This document shows, piece by piece, positions 1 through 5,056 of a stretch of 5,134 bases of DNA (position 1 is its first letter; each line of letters opens with the position of its first letter). A program made the translations under genes and the position numbers. The DNA comes from Clostridiales bacterium (GTDB lineage Bacteria; Bacillota; Clostridia; Oscillospirales; Oscillospiraceae). The notes under the pieces are model-generated. The model was not told the origin of the DNA, searched no databases, and saw only the letters and a list, made by a program, of their open reading frames with translations. The stretch covers positions 1-5,134 of the forward strand of contig JAJBTD010000155.1 in assembly GCA_020861055.1 (NCBI GenBank), read 5' to 3'.

Positions 1-217
1 TACATCCCCAGTTTGCATTCAATGGCGTCTCAACCGTACAACCATCACCTATTTCTGCAAAAACTTCTTTTAAAAGATTCTGTCGTTTCTCTGTTTCTGT
101 TGGCAAAGTTAGATTATACTCACACATTTTATTCTGATAAATATGCTGATCTCCCAACAAAGCCGGATCGTCATAACAATAAGGAAGCCCTTGCTTTTTG
201 CGTTCTACATTATCCAT
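1..217 (-). CDS. Sugar O-acetyltransferase (LacA/Maa, hexapeptide-repeat family), N-terminal part only
   Basis: The minus strand reads as an open frame from an ATG at 217 to the window edge, giving 72 residues that begin MDNVERKKQGLPYCYDDPAL. The stretch LPTETEKRQNLLKEVFAEIG followed by CTVETPLNANWGC matches the N-terminal helical region (maltose-acetyltransferase N domain) and the start of the left-handed beta helix of LacA/Maa-type enzymes, as remembered from the family. Those enzymes transfer acetyl from acetyl-CoA to sugars in the cytoplasm and are usually about 185-210 residues, so roughly two thirds lie outside the window. The catalytic histidine and hexapeptide repeats are not visible, so substrate cannot be judged. 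An in-frame ATG at 223 exists, but AGGAG at 226-230 sits 8 nt before the ATG at 217 and only 2 nt before 223, which favours 217. The coding sequence is about 37% GC, unlike the GC-rich genes from 537 on. It lies 72 nt downstream of the GyrI-like remnant on the same strand, with no clear promoter between them. Confidence 0.88.
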   Translation of the reverse strand, partial: MDNVERKKQGLPYCYDDPALLGDQHIYQNKMCEYNLTLPTETEKRQNLLKEVFAEIGDGCTVETPLNANWGC

Positions 218-225
218 AATCATCT

Positions 226-230
226 CTCCT
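226..230 (-). promoter_or_regulatory. Ribosome binding site of the acetyltransferase gene
   Basis: The minus strand reads AGGAG, 8 nt upstream of the ATG at 217. It decides between two in-frame ATG codons (217 and 223), because its distance to 223 is only 2 nt. Confidence 0.7.
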
Positions 231-289
231 GTAGTAAATTCCGATTTGCCAGTCTGTTGTTCTTATCGGCAGAGGTAATCCTGTATTTG

Positions 290-433
290 TCACATCTTCC
301 TGATCGGGTGTCGAATGACGGTTTTCCACTTTTCCGGGGCGACCCTTCGTGCGTCGGACAGGTAGATCTCGTGATGTAATCTGCTCTTCGGCAGGTAGAA
401 TTCTCTGTACTCCTTCTTAAAATCGAACGCCAT
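290..433 (-). pseudogene. GyrI-like domain protein with an in-frame internal deletion (47-codon remnant)
   Basis: The ORF runs from ATG at 433 to TGA at 290-292 and encodes 47 residues. The first 16, MAFDFKKEYREFYLPK, match the conserved start of clostridial GyrI-like (YdeE/AraC effector-binding type) small-molecule-binding proteins. The rest, beginning SRLHHEIYLSDARRVAPEKW and ending KTVIRHPIRKM, matches the conserved C-terminus of the same family, where an S-R-(L/F)-H-H-E-I-Y-L-S-D block occurs. Full-length members are about 205 residues, so around 160 central residues that form most of the ligand-binding fold are absent, yet the frame is kept. These matches are from memory of the family, not from a search. 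A ribosome binding site, GGGGGAG at 442-448, stands 8 nt before the ATG, so the fragment could still be translated. It cannot fold as a normal GyrI-like domain. The mrp terminator ends about 26 nt upstream and no clear promoter is visible in between. Alternatives are an assembly collapse or a genuine micro-ORF. Confidence 0.8.
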
Positions 434-441
434 GGTATCAT

Positions 442-448
442 CTCCCCC
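442..448 (-). promoter_or_regulatory. Ribosome binding site of the GyrI-like remnant
   Basis: The minus strand reads GGGGGAG, 8 nt before the ATG at 433. It supports this start and suggests that the intact 5' end of the original gene, including its translation signal, has been kept. Confidence 0.6.
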
Positions 449-459
449 ATACTCGGTTG

Positions 460-514
460 AAAAACAGCCGCCTCTGTCGCAGGTGACGTTCTATGTCAGA
501 TGGGCAGAGGCGGC
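460..514 (-). terminator. Rho-independent terminator after mrp
   Basis: On the minus strand a perfect 10-bp stem, GCCGCCTCTG (505-514) with CAGAGGCGGC (467-476), is followed by TGTTTTT (460-466). The loop is long (28 nt) and contains a second small inverted repeat, TGAC/GTCA, that would fold within it. The stem begins 22 nt after the mrp stop codon at 537-539. Read on the plus strand, the stem is followed only by AGGGTTTTAGG, so the minus direction is preferred. Confidence 0.75.
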
Positions 515-536
515 AGGGTTTTAGGGTCCTATTATT

Positions 537-1380
537 TCAAAACTTCCCGTTCAGCTGGCCGTCCAGGAACTCGGCGGTGCGCTCCAGGTAGTTTTTTTCC
601 AGGGACTCCACTGCCCCCGTGTCGCAGGCGGCGGCCAGGGCGGGGTCGATGGGCAGGCGGGCCAGGACAATGACCCGGTTCTCCGCCGCCACCTGGGCGA
701 TCTTGCTCTCGCCGAAGATGGCGTGGCGCTTGCCGCAGTCGGGGCACTGGAAATAGCTGAAATTCTCGATGATGCCCAGGACGGGGATGTTCATCATCTG
801 GGCCATCTTCACCGCCTTGGTGACGATCATGGAGACCAGATCCTGGGGGGAGGTTACCACGATGATGCCGTCCACCGGGAGGGACTGGAACACGGTCAGG
901 GGCACGTCGCCGGTTCCGGGAGGCATATCCACAAACAGATAGTCCAGCTCGCCCCAGTTGGTGTCCGTCCAGAACTGCTTCACGCAGCCGGCGATGACCG
1001 GCCCCCGCCAGATGACCGGGTCGGTCTCCGTCTTGGCCAGCAGGTTCAAAGACATGACCTTGATTCCCCCCCTCAGACACCGGGGGGATCATGCCGATGT
1101 CGTCCGCCATCACCGGGCCAGTGAGGCCGAAGGCCTTGGGGACGGAGGGGCCGGTGATGTCGGCGTCCAGGATGCCCACCTTCTTGCCCAGGCGGGCCAT
1201 GGAGACGGCCAGGGCGTCGGTCACCATGCTCTTGCCCACGCCGCCCTTGCCGCTGACCACCGCCACCACATGCCGGATGCTGGAGGCCGCGTTAGGCGGC
1301 TCCCGGAGGTTTTGGGGCTGGGTGCGATCTCCGCAGCTCTCTCCGCAGGAGGAGCAGTCGTGTGTACAATTCTCTGCCAT
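537..1380 (-). pseudogene. mrp: Mrp/NBP35-family P-loop ATPase (Fe-S cluster carrier), frameshifted
   Basis: Mrp (ApbC) proteins bind ATP and carry or insert Fe-S clusters in the cytoplasm. The N-terminal half starts at ATG 1380, chosen because AGGAG at 1390-1394 precedes it by 9 nt; the further upstream in-frame ATG at 1413 lacks this. It begins MAENCTHDCSSCGESCGD, with cysteines at residues 5, 9, 12 and 16 as in clostridial members, then a deviant Walker A motif SGKGGVGKS (about 43-51) and LDADITGPSVPKAF. After GMIPPVSEGG the family sequence continues one frame over: IKVMSLNLL, then FVDMPPGTGD (about 149-158), and CPDC (about 212-215), the conserved cluster-binding CxxC, ending at TGA 537-539. 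The span of 844 nt is one base more than 281 codons; with one G removed from 1066-1072 the protein would be 280 residues, the usual family length. Without correction the first frame stays open to 532 but gives an unrelated Gly/Pro/Arg-rich tail. It is the last gene of the hemZ-kinase-mrp unit. Confidence 0.88.
1066..1072 (-). other. mrp: Seven-G homopolymer at the mrp frameshift
   Basis: The minus strand has seven consecutive G where GAG GGG GGA ATC would need six to join VSEGG to the family sequence IKVMSLNLL. The frame is correct on both sides of the run, including the nearby six-C run that encodes IPPV, so the extra base lies in this homopolymer. Confidence 0.85.
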
Positions 1381-1389
1381 AAGAAATCT

Positions 1390-1394
1390 CTCCT
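1390..1394 (-). promoter_or_regulatory. Ribosome binding site of mrp
   Basis: AGGAG within AAAGGAGAG on the minus strand, 9 nt before ATG 1380. It fixes the mrp start and argues against the upstream in-frame ATG at 1413. Confidence 0.7.
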
Positions 1395-1440
1395 TTATTC
1401 TGTCGTCCGGCACTGCCGCCGGGCGGGGTCGGTAAATGGT

Positions 1441-2379
1441 TTAATGCCGGTCATAGCTCCCGCCGCCGATAAATTCCCGGAGCAGGGAGTCCTTTGCCAC
1501 CAGTTCGGCGGAGATGGGGACAAAGCGGTCAAAGGCCCAGATCATCTCCAAAATCTCCCGGCGGCGGATGTTTTCCTCCGGGACGGAGCGGAACAGCCGC
1601 TCGGCGTAGCGGCCCATGACGTTCACCTCATAGGGCAGGGACGAGTCAAAGATCAGATCTGCCCGGCCCTTGTAGGGGGAGATATACTGCTTTTCCCCCC
1701 GGCGGACGTTGTCCCACATATCCAGGGTCTCCCCAACGGCGGTACCGCGGAAGTTCAGGTCCCGGACGGTCCGGCGGGTCAGCCGTATCCAGGTGCCCTT
1801 GAACACCACACGGCCCAGCCGCACCACGTTGGAGCGGGCGGAGATATACATCTTGAAGGCGTTCTCGTGTCGGCCCGCCAAATCGTCGTTCAGGGCGTGG
1901 ATGCCCTCAAAGACGGCGATCTCGTCCTTTCCCAACCGCAGAGGGGTCGTCTCCCCCTCCGCCCGTCTCTGGTGGGTGAAGTCGAAGGTGGGAATGTCGA
2001 TCTCCTCCCCCCGCTCCAGGGCGGTGAAGTGCCGGTCCAGCAGCTCCATATCCAGACACCGAGGGGATTCATAGTCATAGTCTCCCTCCGGGGTCTTGGG
2101 GCCGTTCACCCGGTCAGGCGTCTGGAAATAGTTGTCCAGGGCCACAGCGTGGGTGTGTACCCCCCGGCGCTCCAGTTCCTCCTCGATCTTCAATGCGGTA
2201 GTGGTCTTTCCGGAACCGGAGGGGCCGGAAAGCAGCACCACCGGGCTGTTCTTTCGGTTGTTCAGGATTTGCTCCGCCGCCTGACAGATGTGATGCTGAT
2301 AGTCCCGGTCGCTCTCGGCCAGGAATGCCGCTGGGTCGCTGGAGGCCCTTCGGTTGATGTCGGTGAGCAGATATGCCAT
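1441..2379 (-). CDS. PRK/URK-family nucleoside (uridine-type) kinase, stand-alone kinase domain
   Basis: This 312-residue protein is a P-loop kinase of the phosphoribulokinase/uridine kinase family, which phosphorylates a nucleoside (or similar) 5'-hydroxyl with ATP in the cytoplasm. Visible motifs in order are Walker A GPSGSGKT (about 52-59), ALDNYF (about 80-85, the acidic substrate/Mg site), a YDYESP block (101-106), FDFTHQRR (132-139), FEGIHALN (157-164), an arginine-rich lid segment RLTRRTVRDLNFRG (199-212), and the C-terminal block SLLREFIGG (298-306). The common clostridial nucleoside kinase of about 550 residues carries an N-terminal TGS/tRNA-synthetase-like part; here only about 45 residues precede the P-loop, so that part is absent. 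The ATG at 2379 lies 2 nt after the hemZ stop, with AGGGAGG embedded in the last hemZ codons (around 2385-2393), implying translational coupling. The true substrate is not shown; uridine is a guess from the family. Confidence 0.9.
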   Translation of the reverse strand: MAYLLTDINRRASSDPAAFLAESDRDYQHHICQAAEQILNNRKNSPVVLLSGPSGSGKTTTALKIEEELERRGVHTHAVALDNYFQTPDRVNGPKTPEGDYDYESPRCLDMELLDRHFTALERGEEIDIPTFDFTHQRRAEGETTPLRLGKDEIAVFEGIHALNDDLAGRHENAFKMYISARSNVVRLGRVVFKGTWIRLTRRTVRDLNFRGTAVGETLDMWDNVRRGEKQYISPYKGRADLIFDSSLPYEVNVMGRYAERLFRSVPEENIRRREILEMIWAFDRFVPISAELVAKDSLLREFIGGGSYDRH

Positions 2380-2381
2380 AG

Positions 2382-3878
2382 CTATCCCTCCCTGTGAAGC
2401 AGCGACTGATAAAAGGGGACGATCTGCTCCTTCTCCCCACAGAGCTGCTCGATGCGCTGAATATATTCATATGGATATTTGGGATTGGTCATGCGCACGA
2501 TCTTTCCCGTGGATGGGTCAGTGAGCTTGGTGGAGCCACCCGCCCCCAGGGCGAGGATGGTGTGCAGCTCCTCCATGATGCAGACGTTGTACAGCCCCTC
2601 ATACCCCGGCTTGCACCAGCCGATGTTTTCCAACGCCCCGGACATGTATTTCTGCCGATAGAGGTAGTAGGGCCGGTAGCCCGCCTCCGCCAGCCGGGGC
2701 CAGGCGTAGTCCAGCATTTGGGCCGTCTCCTCCCCGGTGGGCAGGCCCTGACGCTCCAGAATGAGCCTAGAGCCTTTTTTCAGGGCCAGGGTGTGGACGG
2801 TGATGTTTTCCGGCTCCAGGTCCATGACGGTGTCCAGGGAGTACCGGAAGCCCTCCACCGTGTCTCTGGGCAGTCCGGCGATCAGGTCCATATTTACCGC
2901 CGGTATCCCGGAGTCCCGGGCCAGGCGGTAGGCCCGGAGGATATCTGCCGCCGTGTGCTCCCGCCCCATGGCCTGAAGCACCTCGTCCTCCATGGTCTGG
3001 GGATTGACGGACACCCGATCTACCCCATGCTGCCGGAGGACCGCCAGCTTTTCGGCGGTGATGGTGTCCGGTCGTCCCGCCTCCACCGTCCATTCGGAGA
3101 GACGGGAGAGATCAAATGCCCTGCGGATATGTCCCAGCAGCCGGTCCAGCTGGGCCGGTGAGAGGGTGGTGGGAGTGCCGCCGCCGATGTAGACCGAGCG
3201 GACCGCCGCCCCCGCCCTGGGGAGTATCTCTGCGGCGGCGTCGATCTCCCGGTCCAGGGCGTCCAGGTATGGCTCCACCAGCTTCATCGCCTTCTGCACG
3301 TCGGCGGAGACGAAGGAGCAGTAGGCGCAGCGGGTGGGGCAAAACGGGATGCCCACATAGAGGGACAGCTCCTCCGGGCGGAGGGACTGCTGGATCTCCC
3401 GCCCGGCTTTGGCCGCCTCCAGCGCCAGCTTCGTCCGCTGAGGGGAGACAAAGTATTCCTGTAAAAAACGCTGCTCCGTCTCTTCCTCGCTCAACCCCTC
3501 CTCCAACGCCTTGGAGGCCAGTTTGGCGGGGCGGATGCCGGTGAGGGCGCCCCAGTCCGGCTTTTTGTCCAGAAGCTGCACCGCCGCCAGATAGAAGGAC
3601 TGCTTGATGACTCGCTGGAGCAGCCGGTCACGGACCAGCGGCTCGTCGGTCAGAGACACCTCCGGAAGCTGTGCCGTGCCGAAGACCGTCCTGTCAGTGA
3701 GGCATATCGCCGTGTCACAGCGAACCGCGCCGCCCGATTGCGACAGCTCGGAGACCGCCCACGGCCCCTCCCCTGTCGGCTCCGTCTCCGGATATTCCGG
3801 ACGCTGGTCCGGGAAAAGCACCAGCATGATCTGCTCCACAGCATAACGGTAGCTGTGGCCCTTGAGAGATAGCTTCAT
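2382..3878 (-). CDS. hemZ: HemZ-type radical SAM protein (oxygen-independent coproporphyrinogen III oxidase-like)
   Basis: The 498-residue product belongs to the HemN/HemZ branch of radical SAM enzymes, whose classic member decarboxylates coproporphyrinogen III to protoporphyrinogen IX using a [4Fe-4S] cluster and S-adenosylmethionine. The cluster motif CPTRCAYC places cysteines at about 180, 184 and 187, preceded by LYVGIPF. The SAM-binding GGGTPT is at about 232-237, followed by VEAGRPDT. The long N-terminal region with KGHSYRYAVEQ and TGIRPAK, and the C-terminal GYEGLYNVCIMEEL and GAGGSTKL blocks, are typical of HemZ rather than HemN. The start at 3878 (MKLSLKGH) fits the family; a GGA lies 7 nt upstream. 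A more upstream ATG at 3926 would add 16 residues but falls inside the predicted -10 box. Many HemZ carriers lack a full heme pathway, so the physiological substrate remains uncertain. First gene of the hemZ-kinase-mrp unit. Confidence 0.93.
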   Translation of the reverse strand: MKLSLKGHSYRYAVEQIMLVLFPDQRPEYPETEPTGEGPWAVSELSQSGGAVRCDTAICLTDRTVFGTAQLPEVSLTDEPLVRDRLLQRVIKQSFYLAAVQLLDKKPDWGALTGIRPAKLASKALEEGLSEEETEQRFLQEYFVSPQRTKLALEAAKAGREIQQSLRPEELSLYVGIPFCPTRCAYCSFVSADVQKAMKLVEPYLDALDREIDAAAEILPRAGAAVRSVYIGGGTPTTLSPAQLDRLLGHIRRAFDLSRLSEWTVEAGRPDTITAEKLAVLRQHGVDRVSVNPQTMEDEVLQAMGREHTAADILRAYRLARDSGIPAVNMDLIAGLPRDTVEGFRYSLDTVMDLEPENITVHTLALKKGSRLILERQGLPTGEETAQMLDYAWPRLAEAGYRPYYLYRQKYMSGALENIGWCKPGYEGLYNVCIMEELHTILALGAGGSTKLTDPSTGKIVRMTNPKYPYEYIQRIEQLCGEKEQIVPFYQSLLHREG

Positions 3879-3921
3879 TTGCCGTTCCGTCCTTACAAAT
3901 GGAAAAACTCGTATTTGAAAT

Positions 3922-3951
3922 AGCATACCACAGAATAGGGAAAAATGCCAG
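3922..3951 (-). promoter_or_regulatory. Probable promoter of hemZ-kinase-mrp
   Basis: On the minus strand an extended -10, TGG followed by TATGCT (-10 at 3922-3927), lies 18 bp downstream of CTGGCA (3946-3951, 4 of 6 matches to TTGACA). Transcription would start near 3915, leaving a leader of roughly 37 nt before the hemZ ATG at 3878. Pattern match only. Confidence 0.5.
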
Positions 3952-3960
3952 ACATTTCCC
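3938..3960. repeat. Imperfect inverted repeat over the hemZ -35 element
   Basis: GGGAAAAATG (3938-3947) and CATTTCCC (3953-3960) form an inverted repeat around CCAGA; one arm carries two extra A bases. It covers the -35 hexamer of the predicted hemZ promoter, a position where a repressor would act. No known operator consensus is recognised. Confidence 0.35.
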
Positions 3961-4005
3961 CCGATTCAGCGAAATTGCCGTTTCCCGGTTTTTGGGTGCC
4001 CTCTC

Positions 4006-4034
4006 TTGGCAGAATCGCTCCCGTATGGTATAAT
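4006..4034 (+). promoter_or_regulatory. Sigma-A-type promoter of the DUF4364 gene
   Basis: TTGGCA (4006-4011) and a perfect TATAAT (4029-4034) are separated by exactly 17 bp, with TG one base before the -10 (extended -10). The start point would be about 4041, giving a leader of roughly 40 nt. This is the strongest promoter seen in the window. Confidence 0.85.
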
Positions 4035-4050
4035 GTTTTTATATGATGAG

Positions 4051-4065
4051 GCCTGCACGGCAGGC
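4051..4065 (+). promoter_or_regulatory. Tight hairpin in the DUF4364 leader
   Basis: GCCTGC-ACG-GCAGGC is a perfect 6-bp inverted repeat with a 3-nt loop, placed about 10 nt after the predicted transcription start and ending 3 nt before the ribosome binding site GGAGGG (4069-4074). It could be an RNA hairpin that stabilises the message or tunes translation, or a DNA operator. There is no T tract, so it is not a terminator. Confidence 0.45.
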
Positions 4066-4081
4066 TACGGAGGGAAGCGTT

Positions 4082-4615
4082 ATGTCAGTTGGTTTTATCA
4101 AATCACCGCTGGAGATCATGGAGCTGATTCTCTACATTTTGGCCCGTGTGGACGGCCCCATTGGGTTAGGCGATCTGACCGATTTGGCGCTGTGTGACGA
4201 GGGAGTGGACTACTTCCAGTTCGCGGACGCCCTGGGCAAGCTGGAGGAGACCGGTCACGTCAGCACTGACAAGGACGGGCTGATCTCCATCACCCCCAAG
4301 GGCCGAACCAATGGAGAGACCACTCAGGAGGAGCTTCCCTACTCCGTCCGGGTGAAGTGCGACCGAAACGTGAATGCTCTGAATCGGCGCCTTCAGCGGG
4401 CGCGGCAGGTCCGTACTCAGGCGAGCGCACGGGCAGACGGCTCCGGCTATACCGCCCGTATGGTGCTGGACGACGAGCGTGGCAACGTTATGACCCTGGA
4501 GATGATCGCTCCGGACCGCGCCCAGGCGGAGCTGCTGTGCCGTAACTACTCCGCTCATCCGGAACGGCTCTACAACCGCCTGTTGTCTCAGCTGCTGGAA
4601 CAGGAAGAAAAATGA
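4082..4615 (+). CDS. DUF4364 family protein with winged-helix-like N-terminus
   Basis: The 177-residue product resembles the DUF4364 family of Firmicutes, which has no established biochemical role. The N-terminal part, about residues 5-80 (SPLEIMELILYILARVDGPI, then DYFQFADALGKLEETGHV and a short hydrophilic wing ending in ITPKGR), has the layout of a winged helix-turn-helix, suggesting DNA binding. The C-terminal part has a basic segment (about 96-120, NALNRRLQRARQVRTQ) and then alternating hydrophobic strands (YTARMVLDDERGNVMTLEMI) and a helical end, which could be a ligand or dimer domain. No membrane segment or signal peptide is seen. The start at 4082 is chosen over the in-frame ATG at 4043 because GGAGGG lies 7 nt upstream and the predicted transcription start is near 4041. 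It is transcribed alone, divergently from hemZ, and ends before a hairpin shared with the convergent membrane gene. Family assignment is from memory; a regulator role is inference. Confidence 0.82.
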   Translation: MSVGFIKSPLEIMELILYILARVDGPIGLGDLTDLALCDEGVDYFQFADALGKLEETGHVSTDKDGLISITPKGRTNGETTQEELPYSVRVKCDRNVNALNRRLQRARQVRTQASARADGSGYTARMVLDDERGNVMTLEMIAPDRAQAELLCRNYSAHPERLYNRLLSQLLEQEEK

Positions 4616-4627
4616 GATGTCCCCATG

Positions 4628-4667
4628 GCCCCGCCTCTGGTCAATCCGGAAGCGGGGCTCCGTCTTT
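4628..4667 (+). terminator. Hairpin terminator between convergent genes
   Basis: GCCCCGC (4628-4634) pairs with GCGGGGC (4652-4658); the arms extend inward through CTCTGG and CCGGAA with one mismatch and one G-T pair around a TCAAT loop. A modest T-rich stretch (TCCGTCTTT) follows on the plus strand. It begins 13 nt after the DUF4364 stop. On the minus strand the nearest T run is more distant (about 4605-4612), so a role for the convergent gene is less sure. Confidence 0.6.
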
Positions 4668-4669
4668 CC

Positions 4670-5056
4670 TCAGGGCTTTTCCCGCCCTCTGCGACTGCTC
4701 AGCAGCTCCAGCCTCCCCATCGCCAGCAGATAGCCCCCAAACCATTTTCGAAGCAGCGCCGTCTCCAGCCTGGTAGCCAGCCATGCGGCAGCGGCGGCGG
4801 TCAGCGCCCCGGCCCCCGCCGCCCAGAGAATGCGTCCACCATCCAGGTATCCGTTCCGGGCATGAGCAGGGATCGCCCCGGCGGAAACCGGGAGAAAGTA
4901 GACCAGATTGATGGCCTGGGCCATCTGCTGGTCAACGCCCCCAAACAGAGTCAGCCACAGGAGCAGCAGCGTCCCGCCCCCAAGCCCGAAGGCAGAGAGC
5001 AGTCCGGTAACGCATCCGGCAATCAGACCGGGGAGCCAGGTCAGGAGATCAGGCAT
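4670..5056 (-). CDS. Half-size TauE/SafE (TSUP) family membrane protein, downstream partner
   Basis: The 128-residue product is one repeat unit of the sulfite exporter TauE/SafE family, integral membrane permeases linked to sulfonate, sulfite and related anion transport. The glycine-rich LLSAFGLGGGTLLLLWL (about 19-35) and the following AQAINLVYFLPVSA (about 46-59) are the characteristic N-terminal signature of a TSUP repeat. Hydrophobic spans lie at about 5-35, 46-62 and 75-95, with a further one near 104-114. Canonical members are about 250 residues with two such repeats, so this is a half-size form. The ATG at 5056 has GGAGGA (5062-5067) 5 nt upstream and overlaps the 3' end of the upstream half-size gene by 16 nt, so the two are likely translated together and form a heteromeric carrier. 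The C-terminus is short and basic (SSRRGREKP). The substrate cannot be told from sequence. Confidence 0.87.
   Translation of the reverse strand: MPDLLTWLPGLIAGCVTGLLSAFGLGGGTLLLLWLTLFGGVDQQMAQAINLVYFLPVSAGAIPAHARNGYLDGGRILWAAGAGALTAAAAAWLATRLETALLRKWFGGYLLAMGRLELLSSRRGREKP

Noticed and set aside
13..379. Plus-strand frames of 68 and 78 codons near the left end
   Set aside because: They are antisense to the acetyltransferase and the GyrI-like remnant, lack ribosome binding sites, and have no recognisable motif.
220..450. 76-codon minus-strand frame starting at 450
   Set aside because: It overlaps the GyrI-like remnant in another frame and shows no family resemblance, whereas the frame from 433 matches conserved ends of a known family.
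532..1055. C-terminal part of the 293-codon minus-strand frame as a real protein end
   Set aside because: After the G7 run this frame is a Gly/Pro/Arg-rich shadow of the conserved Mrp sequence, which continues in the neighbouring frame to 537.
1381..1413. Upstream ATG at 1413 as the mrp start
   Set aside because: The ATG at 1380 has AGGAG at a good distance and gives the typical MAENCTHDCSSCG start; the extension would read through that ribosome binding site.
1381..1440. Small inverted repeat CCGGC/GCCGG between kinase and mrp as a terminator
   Set aside because: Only 5 bp of stem and no T tract; more likely the two genes are co-transcribed.
958..2397. 479-codon open frame on the plus strand
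   Set aside because: It lies antisense to mrp and the kinase, begins at TTG with no ribosome binding site, and its product has no recognisable domain. Long antisense frames are expected in GC-rich coding DNA.
3116..3544. 142-codon plus-strand frame rich in Pro, Arg and Ser
   Set aside because: Antisense shadow of hemZ over the conserved radical SAM region, with low-complexity composition.
3879..3926. Upstream ATG at 3926 as the hemZ start
   Set aside because: It falls inside the predicted -10 box, and the family start MKLSLKGH is at 3878.
4166..4558. 130-codon minus-strand frame within the DUF4364 gene
   Set aside because: Antisense to a well-supported gene with promoter and ribosome binding site; no motif and no start signal.
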